From positions 10,788,977-10,852,976 of the forward strand of contig NC_135248.1 in assembly GCF_947623445.1 (NCBI RefSeq): a stretch of 64,000 nt of DNA, read 5' to 3'. Made by a program: the position numbers and the translations under genes. This stretch comes from Clavelina lepadiformis. Taxonomy: Eukaryota > Chordata > Ascidiacea > Aplousobranchia > Clavelinidae. The notes under the pieces are model-generated. The model had not been told where the DNA came from, did not search any database, and worked only from the letters and a program-made list of their open reading frames with translations. This document shows, one piece after another, positions 13,264 to 26,500 of this stretch (positions are counted from its first letter, which is position 1; the number at the start of each line of letters is the position of its first letter).

Positions 13264-16200
13264 TCAGTCAGCCAGTTTCAAGTCCGTGCCCATCTCAAAA
13301 GCTCCCTGGAAAAATTAAGGTTTATAAGTGAAACTTGTGTCTGTTACATATGTGGTTTCTAACAAAAAAGATTTGACGCTTTTAACTTGTGGGTGTTTAA
13401 TCTGTGTTACAAATATATAAACTGTATATGTATAGTACCTCTTTGATTTCCAATGAAGGCCCATCAAAAGCCATTATTCCTATGGCACGAGGCAGCTCAT
13501 ATCCTTTCCCTAGAAAGCCTTTTGCAGAAGATAAAACCGGGTATAAATAAATAAAGAGATATAAATAAAACCAGAATGTAAGTTTTAGCTATATAGAATT
13601 CAAGTCAGAATCATACATGGTCACGCTAAATATGATAAGTCAAACGAGGATTATCTAAAACACCGATATTTTAAACTGGTTTATGTCGCAGTAAGTAAAT
13701 GATTAATTATTACCGTTAAGAGCCGGCCCAATTGTATTTGCAAGTAACGTATCAAGGATAGATTTTAATAAATCAGCGGACAATCCTTCAGCTGTCAAGC
13801 TCGCTATCTTTGGAAGCTCGAATTGCGGGAACAAAGTTGTCCCGTTTAATTCGACTGTGACATTGGCCAATAATTGCTGCAAACAATCAACGTTTTAAAA
13901 CTGAAAACAAGTATTTGCAACAGTTGTTTAGTAGAAAAGAAAGTCTTACTGCAGTGGCTGTAGCTATTTCGTCGATGGTACCGTTGTCCAAAACGGTGTA
14001 CCGACACTTAATCACGCGACACTTAATCACGCGACATTTAATCACCGACACATAATCACTAGGACATTTAATCACGCGACACATAATCACTAGGACATTT
14101 AATCACGCGACACATAATCACTAGGACATTTAATCACGCGATTTGGATACTTAATCACGCGACATTTAATCACGCGACACATAATCACTTGGATGCGACT
14201 GCCAAAGGCTTCCTTGGTCTTTCTTTTAGAACTCCCCGACAATTGTTTTGACTCCGTTGCGCCGGCTTTCTCTATAATGTTTCTTTAAATCAACACCAGC
14301 TTCATTAAGTCTAATTGTTATATTGTCCGAAAGTATAACCTATGTAATATCTAACATTATTCTACTGTATTGTCACCGAAGCTCTTGACCAAAGTACCAT
14401 CAAAACGTTACACCGTAAAATACAATGCTACTTGAAACTGTGTCAGAGCGTCGGTTTTGGAACTCTGGAAGAATGCCCTTATCTGTCAAGCGAGATTTTA
14501 GTCTATCTTCGTGCAGTTGCTTACATTTCCCATGCATAACATTGCTGTAAATTGTAAATGTAAAAAAATATTGTAAATGTGTGATTAAATGTCGCGTGAT
14601 TAAATGTCCTAGTGATTATGTGTCGCGTGATTAAATGTCCTAGTGATTATGTGTCGCGTGATTAAATGTCGCGTGATTAAATGTCCTAGTGATTATGTGT
14701 CGGTGATTAAGCGTCGCGTGATTAATTGTCGCGTGATTAAGTGTCACCAAACCGTCCAAAACCACTTGAAGATCCATGGCATAGCGCCCCATGAAGCGAA
14801 TTTTTCCTGGAACAAACTGGGTTGTCGCTGGGCTTGCGGGATATGTTTTAATTCGTATGGGTCTATAAAAGTTCGCAAATGTTCGAATGCTATAAGTTAT
14901 AACGCAGCATCACATCACAGCATATAAGGGTCAGCATCACATTTTCTCTTCGTCACGCACTTACTGGCAAAGCTTAAATACAAAACGATTTTAATCTTGG
15001 GATATTTTTGAGTCTATTTTGGTAGGATTAGAATAAAATGAAAACTGGCTTATTTATCCAAATGGACAGAGCACTTACAGTCTTACACCATTAAAAATGT
15101 GTACTATTATTTACTATTAAGATGTATGAAAGTTTTTACATACCAAGTTGTAAGTACATTTTACCTTGGTTTTACTGTAAATAATTACCAACACATATTA
15201 CGAAGCTAAGTAAATTTTTAGAACCAACCAATAAAATGAGATTATAAGCCCGTGACGAGTTTGTGAAGTACATCAAATGTTGAAAGGACGGGTTGGTCAC
15301 CTATAGTAAAGCTGTCGACGATTGTGTCACCAAATTTCACGTTTGGTAATTCTTTGTATATTAACCATGCTAACAGGCGTGTTAATGTAGCACTGCACTT
15401 TGGTATGTACTTAGTTGTATAGTTAGATGTATGTTCCATGACGTATTTTTAGATTTATATTAAGATGTATTCCATCCGTATTGTTGTGGCCATAATGTGT
15501 GACTGCGTGTTTATGTAGTATTAGTAATTCATCGATATGTCACTTGTGACTACTTTTATTGTTAGTAAGTTTTCTAACACATACACGGTTTTACACAAGT
15601 TTTTCTAGTTTTCTACACGATACACGGTTTACTCTTTTACCCACAACTCCCCCCCCCGAGGTATGTTACGCTGCCCGCAATTTCCAATCTCACACCCTAA
15701 TGATAATTGATTACGCTGTCGTTTGTTGGAGAAGAGTTGATTCAGTCTACATTTTGGATTTAATACAAGAAAGACGTTTGTTTTTATTAAAGGAATGATC
15801 ATAAAAGATAGGAAAGCAGAAACCGGCAAATCGGCTTGCCTTAAAAGCGGGAGGTTTCCTGGCCAAGGAAAATCTTGGTTACAATTGAACTTAGAAAATG
15901 TTGTGATATTTTGTATCAGTTGAAGTGTATAACCAATATATGTATAATAAAACAATAGAAGAATAAAAGTTTTGCCAGATATTAGATTACCTGCTAGCCA
16001 CAAAACTTTATAAAATTTGAACAGTTTGCTAAGTATAAGCGTCTGAAATAAAAGTTTTGTCAAGAAAGTTTGCCTTATATGGATGACAACTGTTGTCGGC
16101 TATGTGCGGATTTGACCCGCTTTTCCAGTTTAGAACTATAGATATATTATTTACCTAGGTCCATGTTCCAAAAGGCTGTGCGTTTGCGTACAGATATCAC

Positions 16201-19200
16201 AATCCGCAATGTTTATTAATGAAAATGTAGGATAGGATATGGTTGTGCGCATGGGTTCGTAATGAGTGGCGCAGCATCTAAATCTAAGACGCTGAAAATG
16301 GACAATGACTGTAACAAGTGTTTTGGTTTTTGTTATAACATCGATAGTTTGGACATTAGTACTGTACAGAATAAAACTGAAGAGTTTAGGAAGAAAATTA
16401 GTTAAGGTGTTTATTAGGCTATGGAAGTTGGATTATTCCGGGTTAGGGATTAATCGGGATCCATGTTGAAAAGAGCTGTTATTATGACAGAAATGGAAAC
16501 ACTGGTAACCGCCATTGTCCATTGTAGTCATTTTCTAACGCACCGCGTAGAACTGTTAGTCTTCATGGACTTGAGAAAGTGGTTCATCGTTTTTAACAGT
16601 ATACAAACCTTCCCATAAAATGTGGTTGCTTTAAAGCTGGAATGAACGTAGTTAAAAAAATGACGGTCAAGTCGTTTTCGAGAAAATCTGAGATCTGCAT
16701 TTAAAGCAAATAGAGTTGCCAATAAAAGTCTGCAAATTGATGTATAGAAAATGTTCGGTAAATGAAGTTGTTACTCACCATAACTAGACATTTATGTTTG
16801 CAGTCACACCACTATATTTTAGCTAATCAGAGGCTCAACTTAAGTTAAGTGGGCAATTAGGTTAATAGAAAGGTTTTTACCAAAACCGAATCACCTCATC
16901 AGCGTTCACTTGGAAGTTGAAGAATTCATTTATCAAGAGCGACTCAAGAAAAGTGTTGACGACATAATCGCTAACAGACACTCGAGCCATCTCATTGGTC
17001 AAAGTCAATGGAGGGGTTGTAGTGGGATTGAAATTGTATCTGAAACGGCGGTAAATTTCATAAAGACAGTGATACATCTCAATTATACGATGCACAAGTG
17101 TTCTTTCTTTACTCACACGACGTCTGGATTCTTGTTGGGAAAGCATTTCCCACGATTTAAAAATTGCACGTATTTGTTGGTGGCGACAGGTTGACAAACA
17201 AGTCCCAGATAAACGCTAGTTTCAAATATAAGCAGCGCGATAACTATAAGGAAACATAGTAATTTGATTACTTTTAGTTAAATTAACTTATCGATACTTT
17301 TGCTGGTATTCAAACTCTGTGGTTAGTTCTAGAAACCGTATCATAAAAAAACCTGTTTATTTGTCAAAAAGTTATCAAAGTAAAGTTTCTATGTAATACC
17401 AAGAGCGGTTTGATGCTAATTACCGGTCCCCTTGTATTATACAGTTGCAAACTCAAAACATGAATTTGGGTGACTGCCAAGTGGTTTCTTATTTGCAGTT
17501 ACTTATTTGCGGTAGTAGTTGCAAACTCAAAACATGCTATACGTAATACTTATACTCATCCAATTATTCCTAAATAAAGTTATTTAGCGATATTGAACAA
17601 CTATAACTAAATAACTAACCAGGGAACCGTTAACCAGTTTCACGCCGGTAATACCAAGTCTGAGAATACCGGAATACTTGAATACTGGAATACTGGAATA
17701 CTAATGCTGGAATAGTTTTTACCGCAGGCATAGCAACGTTTACATTATTGTCACTAGACTGTTAAGTTATTTATACTGCTGTTGTTAGATGCTATATAAA
17801 TAATTATTTTGTTTTATTTACTAAAAGAAAATTTTAAAAGCAAACTGCATACTTGGTGTACTCTCGATATATTGGGTTGCTTGGCCCGCTACAACAGTTT
17901 GAATTCCTGGACATAACTGAAAAAGCAAAATGTTACTAAGGCATCAAGAAATTCAAAACCTTAAAATAGTGTTGACTTGTATCTCCATAAGCCTTACCTC
18001 GTTTTCAAGAAAACTTTTTATTGTGTCTGACGCAATGTTGATCAGAAAACTGACAATTCCGCCAAACTTGGAATCAACGTCCAACGTCAACTTACCGAGA
18101 CTTGCTGAGCAGTCCACAGCTGTCATCTGTTGATTACATAACAACAACATCGCGCGCAGCAAATTTACAAATCAAAGACAATATACAGGAATAAAATGTC
18201 ATAATAAATCAAACTTTAACTCACAGTTGGTTTTCCATTAGAGCTGTTGAATCCCGGGTCAACCGACTGAGATAAACTAGCACCTGAAACTTTTATCAGG
18301 AACGTCCCCCTGTCTTCCAACTGTAGTGGAACTGAGCTGGAAAATTGCAGCAAAATTCACACCTCGTTTAAAATACATTTTAAGTAGGCCTATAGTATTA
18401 GAAAAAGAGCTTTGAAATTAAAAATTTTAAAGAATTCAGTTCTTTATATGTATAGCGTATATTATTACAGTTATTTTGAAAAGTACTTTAGCTTGAAGAA
18501 GCCATACATTTTGTCTTGCCTCCTCGGGAAAAGTGTTTATATAATTAATATATAATTACACGCCAAATATGGTAATAGGAAAGCTTCCTGATGCTTTCCA
18601 GTTTCCACTGACACTGATCTTTGTTCCACTCATCGACATCGTTACAATATTTGGAGGAGTGGGAATGAGCAAGATATTTCCCGGATTCAAATGTGGAATC
18701 TTGATACTGACAGGAAAATAATGAGTTGTAACAAATCCTTCTCATTAGGTACTTCAACCTGCTGTTAAGCTGCTGCTGTATAGTCTCTCTTACTTGCTAA
18801 ATTCATAATTTGCAGAACCTCCGCTTGAGAAATCATACGTTCCATCAAAATCGGGAATCTCAAGTTTGCCCAAGTTGCTTTGGGCGTACTGATTTGCGAG
18901 ATCTCGTACTAAAAATAAAGTACAAGAAACTGGTAAGTTTTGAATGTAAAACGTTTTACAGCGATCCAATATAGGGAATTATTTCCTTTGTAAACCTTTA
19001 GTTATAAGTTTTGAGTTCCAATTTAAATCCATATCACACAGATAATATCTGGATCCAAACTAAGCTAAAAGCACGCTTGCCCAGATCTATCCCTCTTTTG
19101 TGGATCCTGAGTTTAACACCAGCCAAAGATGTGCCATCAGCATTGATTTTTCCTTCCGCAGTCAGAGCCACATAACTCCAAACAAGAAGCAAAAGATATG

Positions 19201-19204
19201 ACAT
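13264..19204 (-). CDS. BPI/LBP-like protein, gene 2 (exon 10 split by a DNA transposon)
   Basis: Thirteen exons, minus strand: 19204-19081, 18908-18794, 18706-18560, 18336-18225, 18126-17998, 17916-17853, 17243-17117, 17039-16895, 16694-16609, 14862-13950 (contains a 759-bp element), 13876-13714, 13509-13439 and 13305-13264. With the element and one target-duplication copy excluded, exon 10 is 145 bp, as in gene 1, and the frame codes 489 aa, close to human BPI and LBP. A signal peptide begins MSYLLLLVWSYVAL. LRIHKRGIDL and LEIPDFDGTY follow. The conserved cysteines are near residues 172 and 211 (VDCS, LCPG). The C-terminus is GAFEMGTDLKLAD. Intron 1 seems to use a GC donor (GCAAGC). As printed, the element puts stops into exon 10, so this allele encodes the full protein only if the element is spliced out. 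Otherwise it yields an N-terminal domain alone. Confidence 0.88.
14001..14190. repeat. Left subterminal tandem array of the transposon
   Basis: About twelve units built on GACATTTAATCACGC, alternating with GACACATAATCACTAG variants. It is the mirror of the array at 14579-14745. The units abut directly with no unique spacers. Confidence 0.85.
14579..14745. repeat. Right subterminal tandem array of the transposon
   Basis: About eleven units of the same family as the left array, in the opposite orientation (GCGTGATTAAATGTC and GTGATTATGTGTC variants). Together with the left array it forms the long inverted repeat ends. Confidence 0.85.
15242..15439 (-). mobile_element. Possible scrap of a Ty3/Gypsy-type LTR element (fossil)
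   Basis: Lies in intron 9 of BPI gene 2. A short stretch of about 65 codons recalls the pol region between reverse transcriptase and RNase H of Ty3/Gypsy elements (pattern Y..KYIP..SA.L..LL, later PVLSTFD). A run of G on the minus strand near 15650-15660 could be a polypurine tract, but no LTR pair was found. The piece is a small, old, broken fragment. It could also be chance. Confidence 0.28.
17655..17710. repeat. Short minisatellite in BPI gene 2 intron 6
   Basis: Several imperfect tandem copies of GAATACTG between exons 6 and 7. No function is suggested. Confidence 0.6.
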
Positions 19205-21630
19205 TTTGTTAACTATGTGTTAAAATATCGAAATGCAACTCACAGACACTGAAATAAAAACCATTGTTTTTGTACTTTAGATTGCAACCCATGTCAAGAC
19301 AACTCAAAAAACAGGTTACATTCAAAGTATAGCAAATTTGCTTTTTAGCAACGTTAACGAGACCACGCTCATGTTTGTAGTAAATTGATCATGTCACAAA
19401 CAACCTCAAAATAGATGGAGTTTGTTGGAAAACATCATTACCTGTTGTGAAACTTCATTGCCTGAGGCATTAAAACGTCAAATTTTGAAATCGCGTTATT
19501 TCAGCTTTTGTTTGGTCTGGTTAAACATCTTAAAGTTTTCCATAACAGTTTTCCATTTTTCAGTAATTACGGATTACGATTAAGTTATCTCAAGACACTT
19601 CAATGTCTGACTGCTTTTATAACTCCCGGGGGATCTGCCTTACTTCATGTTGAACTGACTCCATTCCGGAGGTAGCGTGTCCGGCAAAGTAGAGGTTATC
19701 CGGTATGCAGGCTAAATCTGATGTAGCAATTCTTAAACTGTTAAACATTTCTTTTCTATTGGTCCTTCAGTTACATATATATTAAATCTTTTAACGTGCA
19801 AATAGAGTAAAACTAAATCAACAACATGCGCTAAACATGAAAAACATTCATTTTGGAGAGATGTCTCCCACGACGGACTTTGAGCATCTATGCTTAACAA
19901 TAAATAAGCTATAAATTATTTTAGAAATAAGTTGTAGACATTTTTATAGGCCTGCAGTACAACAAGTAATCGTAACAACAAAAAGCGGAGCCACTAATTA
20001 CAATGCACTGCGCAGCTCAGGTACATATCAGGTGGTTGCTTAAACCACCACAAAAACAGGTATAAACATTTTATTATAACAACTAACATGTTTCGAACAA
20101 CATTTGTTCTTTCTTACAGCCAGAATTAATTAAAACAGTTGACTAAGGCATTTAAATGTATACAACGTCACACGATATCTATACAAGTCCCATTGAGCAA
20201 GTTAATTTATCCTTTATGCATTAACTTTTCAAGAGGTAGATAATTAAACATATTAAAAATGCAATATCCTTGTACCAATGTATACGATTTATAATTAATC
20301 TTTGATTTTAACTCAGCCACTTATGAAAAATTCATGCATAAATTCATCCAGGGCCAAGACAAAAAATTCATGGTAAATTTATGGTTATTATATCTGTTCA
20401 ATGCACAATTTACCAAGCATAACCCTATCTGAGATAATACGTGGAAATGTTGAGGTTATATGGCAATCATGATCGGATGAGGCTTTGGATAAATTTCTGA
20501 CTGGATTTAAAACTTCGAGAAGATCTTACTGAATGATTTTTAGAAATGTAACCCTTAAACAAGTGGCTTGATTACTTATAGCAATTATATAATGGCATTG
20601 TATAATGTGTGAATTTTCCGAAAAGTTGTAAGTGACTTATTTCATTTTTTGTGAAAATGTTTGTAAAGATCCACAAATGAAAATAAAGGTTATTTGTCAT
20701 TTTGCTTAAAGAGTTTCATTTTTTTCAAATATAGACTAAATCGGCAAAAAATAGTTGATTTATTTATTCATTTTGCTTCTTAAAAATGCCTTTGTACTAC
20801 CTGCGTAAACTTTAAACGCTTGCTTATAGTTGCGGTATGTTTTCTTTCTATTGTTGTTCTCATTGTCTTCATAACTCTTCCAAATGAAAAGATCGTAATT
20901 GACGCAAAACAGTAGTTACTATAGACAGAGAATTTTCTGTGTAGAAGAAAAAAGGTTAACTTAGCGTTAAATACGTTTATTAATTTATTCAACATTACAT
21001 TGTCAAGCATAAAATGAACACAGCGTATGATTAGATGGTGTGAAGTACGATAAACTTTCAAATAGATTCAAACAAGCGATCCTTGATAACTTTTTTTAGT
21101 GAAAAAGGCTAGTGCATAGGAAAAGTCTATTAATGTAACTGAAAACAATCGCGAGAATGCCTCAGAGGCTTGGACGTTTGCTGCTTGGAAGTTTGTTCTA
21201 AAGCAGATTGAATTTGATATGTTAAAATTTTGTCTACATTTCTTCTGCTAAATAAATAAATTAAATATTGAATAAATTTAACAAGCTGCTTTGCTTAAAA
21301 GAACATTATAGGCCTGTATTTAGAAATGGGACATCATTTTGTTTGCGGTTGTAGTGTGACGTCACCAAGAGGAACCTACAAATTCTGTTTGAGCTGGTCC
21401 TCTGCATAATCAAAATAGTTACAGCAAAATGTAACAATAAAAAGTGAATTGTGTTCATGAAATTTTTATTTTATAGAAACAAAACCCGTATGATCTCACA
21501 ATTAGTTATTTCAAAATGTGATTTTTAGTTGGTGAAGAAATGTGAGCTAAAAGGAGCTATATGATAATAGAGAAAATGAATCAACAACAATAACTCAAGT
21601 ATAAAACTGTCCGCTTAGATACACAAATAT
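19205..21630. other. Upstream region of BPI gene 2, no gene seen
   Basis: Presumed promoter and spacer. I see no clear TATA box at a sensible distance from the ATG at 19204 and no coding signal on either strand. Confidence 0.4.
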
Positions 21631-22050
21631 ATATATTCGATAAAGTTGATTCTTCAAACTAGAGCGTCAAAACGCAGTGGATAACGGTTTAACTCCGGTT
21701 CAGATTTTACAAAATTTTATTTTACCGGTTTTACTTCCGTTTTACATTCATTCCGCTCCAGGTTTAGGTTCAACAAGCTTGCTAATAAATGATTTGCTCC
21801 GTCTGTCTCACAAAACTAGCTTTCATTAGAAACATACTAGTCTATGAAAATATGCGTAAACGAGTAGCTGGACGTGATATGTTGTGTTGTTACAATTTGT
21901 TACAATCAGCACAACGCATCTAAATAAAAAATTCTGCCAATTAAAACGAGTAATATAAATGTGAATATAGTGATCAAATTAGCACTAAAGGGGAAAACAT
22001 AGAAAATCGCTTCAAAATAAGCAACACGATAAAAGCAGGTCTGGAAGCGA
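21631..22050. repeat. Direct repeat, copy 1
   Basis: About 420 bp that recurs at 22563-23061 with only scattered differences. Long exact blocks are shared, such as the segment around GATTTGCTCCGTCTGTCTCA and CGAGTAGCTGGACGTGATAT. It lacks a roughly 65-bp block found in copy 2. No coding content is recognised. Confidence 0.85.
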
Positions 22051-22562
22051 CTTGCCAACTAACACCCAATGTAGATGGTTATGGTCACCCAATGGTTATG
22101 TAGGCCTAGTTCACACCAAAGTAAAGCTAGCCACACTTTTTTGTGTGCTTACTTAGAGTGTTTGTGACTTGGGCCTACTTTCGTGGGGTCTACAAAATCC
22201 AGGTAAATCGAAGGAGTAAAATTAAAAACAAAGAAACTAGCTAGCTGACACTAACAGAAAACGTCAGAGTTTAAAAATCTCCAATAAACAATATTTACAT
22301 GTAATAACAACTTACAATGTTTTGTATTGAGTCTTTATATGGTTGCAACAAATGAAATCTGGGTAAAGTAACTTTTCGCAAAACATTTTCAAATATTATT
22401 TGCATAATTTTATTCTGCTGACATTTTGCTTTGTAAATATGCAAAATTTGCTGATAATTAATTTTTGTATACTTCACACATGAAATACGTCAGTTAACAA
22501 ACTCATGCTTTGGCCGATGTAATCACAGCTTCGTAGGCACCGCCATAAGAAATACAACAGTA

Positions 22563-23061
22563 ATATATTCGATAAAGTTGATTCTTCAAACCAGAGAGTG
22601 AAACCGCAGTGGATAACGGTTTAACTCCGGTTCAGATTTTACAAATTTTTATTTTACCGGTTTTACTCCCGTTCAGGTTTGCATCGGATGCACTCATTCA
22701 TTCTGCTCCGGGTTTAGGTTCAACAAGCTTGCTAATAAATGATTTGCTCCGTCTGTCTCACAAAACTAGCTTTCATTAGAAACATACTAGTCTATGAAAA
22801 TATGCGTAAACGAGTAGCTGGACGTGATATGTTGTGTTGTTACAATTTGTTTAATGCTGGTTTGTTTACAGCGAAGAGGTTTTTTATTAAAAATGTCTGT
22901 ATAGACACTACTCAGCAGTAATACAAAGCATCTAAATAAAAAATTCTGCCAATTAAAACGGGTAATATAAATGTGAATAGAGTGATCAAATTAGCAATAA
23001 AGGTGAAACATAGACAATCGCTTTAAGATAAGCAACACCATAAAAGCAAGTCTGGAAGCGA
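22563..23061. repeat. Direct repeat, copy 2
   Basis: Same orientation as 21631-22050, offset about 932 bp, with extra blocks near 22670-22690 and 22851-22925. This indicates a local tandem duplication followed by indels, or two insertions of one repeat family. The copies lack recognisable LTR-like ends. Confidence 0.85.
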
Positions 23062-23538
23062 ATGCTTTTGACATAAGATGACATTTTCGGTGAAGACTAA
23101 AAAAATAGGGAAGCAACGCTCTCTTGTATAACACCCAACTTTACAGCTACGATTAAAGAGACTTCTTACTGTTAATCTGGTCAATACAAATTTTCATTAT
23201 AGGTTTTTGAAATATGTGGTTGGATTGGGCTACAGTTGAACAGCTTGTGTAGACCTATTTTTTATTTTGTAATAGCTGCAAGTAAACTCTTCAGAATTTT
23301 CACAAAATAAACGCTAAAGTCAATACGTGAAAACATTAAATGGGTATAAATCACAAGCAATAACAACAATATCAAAAGCCAAACGAAACCAAAAGTACAA
23401 ACTGTTCTTTCAGCGCATAGCCTATACTCTATGTGCAATGTTAAAATAAGACGAAATAAACATTGCATTCTGCGGAAGAACTATAGAAGAGAAGAACAAA
23501 ACTTGCATGCGATCAATTTACAATGACTTTTTGCACTT

Positions 23539-26500
23539 TTACAGCATCCTTAGATCTGTTCCAACTTCCAGAGCATTCTATATGAAATATATAACTAAAT
23601 TTAGTATTGCAAGAAAAATGGAATAAACTGATTATTACAAAATATTCTTTATAAAGTTAATATTATGCCAAATCCTTACATAAATTTTTTTGACTAATTA
23701 AGTAAAACTTTTAAGCTGTAGCTAATTCTTGAAGAGTCAGTATGCCTAGAATTTGCTAATGTAATTACCTGTTTTGTCTGCAAAGACACGTTTTCAAAAG
23801 CAAACCCATAGTAGCTTGGAAGTTTGTAGCCACCACCTGCCGCAGCTGTTATGCAAAATATATGATAAGCACATACGGTATAAACGTGTTTGTTTATTTG
23901 TAAAAAAACGACAAGTTATGCTTTCAAAAGTAGTTTATGTTACACGCTTAACTACCTTACTAAAAACATGATATGCATGCTTACCGTTAAGTGGAGATAA
24001 TAATAATTTTGAAATGAAAGTATGCAGAATTTGGTTTAATATCGTCGAAGGAAATCCACTGGAAGAAGTGTCCACTGCGGTCATTGCGGTCACTTCACCG
24101 GTTATGAGGTTGTTTTGCACTCGGAGTTTGGTCATAAATGTCAGATTCTGCATGGGAACGTAAATCAATTCAATAATAACCTGCTGTGTAAGATAAGCAT
24201 TGTCAAATTGAATTTCTGCACAGTATGGCCAGTATGCTTGAAAATAAACTGCAGAGCAATATAAGCGAAAGGGAGGAGAAGTTAATAACCATATATAATC
24301 GTTGCATACGTAAAGCTTACTATATCAATTGTCAGTTTATTGCCCAACCCTTGGACGTCTACAAGGAGTTGAAATTTTCCTGTCACTTGTATTCCTGCTG
24401 ACGAAAATGTTGCTCGGGGAGCCTTTGGGGCTCTGACGGTAATCTTTAGAGACCTGTTTGACATAATGTCGCGCGTTACACGTTGCAAATGCCTATATAC
24501 CAAACAACTACAAGACTGCATTGAAAATTTCCTTGCGAAGTTTATTCCGGAAATTACAAAAATTCGTTTTATAACAAGAGTGTTCCACAACAATTAACCG
24601 TGTAACACCCAGGGTTACTATAACACAAGTTTAATGAGACTGTATAAGATGTAAATCAGTAGGTCTACTTTATTTTAAAATTACTACCTGTCACGATAAT
24701 CTCGAAAAGATGGTATAAAGACCGACAAAGCTCTCGCTGTTAAAGGAATTGGTAGACTATTGGATAGCTGAATGTGTATAAGTTGAGATTAGTAAATCGA
24801 TTGAAGCCCTTTGATATTTGACCTTGATCCTATACATTTGCTCACTATGCAGTCGCACTCACCGAAACCTTTGTGAATTCTTTGGTGAACTTGCCGTTTT
24901 GCCATAGCGTGTAAAGGAAGGTGTTGACGACGTATGGACTCAAAGACACTTTTGCCATGTGCTTTGAAGGTGTTATCGGAGAAACAACTGGAGGAAGAAA
25001 AGGGAACCTGGACAGTAAACAGTTCAGAAATTATTGTCCATAACTAACTTATACATATTAATGAAAAGAACACGTCCATATGTAACAACACCAGTTAGTA
25101 ACTTTGTATACCCTCGGCTTGGATTCTTGTAGCATATTCCGGCAAGCGATACTGTAATACCATTGTTATTCACTTCAGGATTCTTTATTAGGCCAAGATT
25201 GATGTTGGTTCCATAGAAGAAAGGGTAATTTGCTACCGATTTACAAACAATGACAAATATTGTAAATCGTGTTGCGAATTGACATGTTTTAACATGAAAC
25301 ATACTTACTGGTATACGTAGAAAGATATTTAGCATTTTGTTCTCGCAGGGCCTTTTGTATTGCTGGGCATATCTGCAAAACAATCTAAAGTTGCTCAGAA
25401 TGCCCATCAAAGTAATAAAGTAGGCTACGCGCTATAGTTACTACGATATAAGTTACGAGTAATTTTTAATGCTTAAAAATATTACAATAAATTAACAACA
25501 AAACAACGTTGGTTTTGCCATTTTCCTTGACAAATTTATTTGCTATCTGGCTTACCGATTTTTCAATATTGCGGCGAACGCTCCCTTCAAAAAGACCGAC
25601 TATCAAATTGTAGAGCCAGTTAAAAAACCAGCCATTTCCTCCAAGTTTTATATTGAAGTTAGTAACAGATGCACTGCATGCCCCAGCAGAAAACTGAGAT
25701 CGTAAAACAAAAATTTGAATGTACGTATAAATTCGCGCATATTTTTTTGATGTACAAGGTAAGACAAAAAATATAACGTTTATAAGTCAGAAAATCTTGA
25801 CTTATACCGATGGCTTTCCTGCTTGTTGGGACAGAACCAAACTAGGCGATACGCTCACTCGACCAGATACTCTTGCGTTGCCGTCTTCCTTAAGCGTGAT
25901 AAACCTTTGTAGAAACAAAGTGGGATTATAGCTCGTGTATAAAGTTTCAAAGTAAACTTGCCAATTTATCCACTTAACTCACCATATCTTTTTCCAGACC
26001 TTCCAATCGAGACTAAAACCAATGCTAGCACCTGATACTGATGGAGTGAACACATTAGGACTGGAAAGTCGAAACGCTGTACTTCCCAAATCGAAAGATG
26101 TCAACCTGATACTAAATTTCAAAAACACCAAATATTAATTTAGCATTTTTACAGCGGCTTTCACACCTTCACCTTTATGAAACCATCAGTATGCAATAAC
26201 ATTTACTTTTCCTGTCAATCTAAAATCTTATAGACAAAAGTGCTTTTTCATCGTTACACATGCGTTGTATCGACGCGAAAGATGAGTTTAAGATGAGCAA
26301 CCCAAACACACGGTAAATTATGTGGGTCTAACATACCGAAAAACCAATCAAGGGCAAAAAAGCGTAAATAGATAAAACTCGTTTTCTTTTGTACGTCATA
26401 GTTTGTAAAGTGACTTACTTTTTAATCTCGTATTTGCTGCCAGATTGATTTGGAATAGAAATTGACGAAACACTCCTGCGGACGTTGTTCAGAGCAATGT

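Larger units (their letters stand above)
13995..14753. mobile_element. Non-autonomous DNA transposon (Mutator-like?) inserted in a BPI exon
   Basis: The element is 759 bp and flanked by a perfect 9-bp direct duplication, GTCCAAAAC, at 13986-13994 and 14754-14762. Its ends are inverted repeats: reading inward, the left end is GGTGTACCGACACTTAATCA and the right end is GGTTTGGTGACACTTAATCA. Each terminal region is a tandem array of a roughly 15-bp unit, in opposite orientation at the two ends. The core (14191-14578) has one open stretch of 55 codons at 14372-14536, plus strand, with no recognised family. A 9-bp duplication and long repeat-built ends fit Mutator-like elements. The family assignment is an inference, since no transposase is present. 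Confidence 0.85.

Noticed and set aside
14001-14745. Regular short repeats resembling a CRISPR array
   Set aside because: Units abut without unique spacers, occur in two opposed arrays, and lie inside a transposon in an animal genome.
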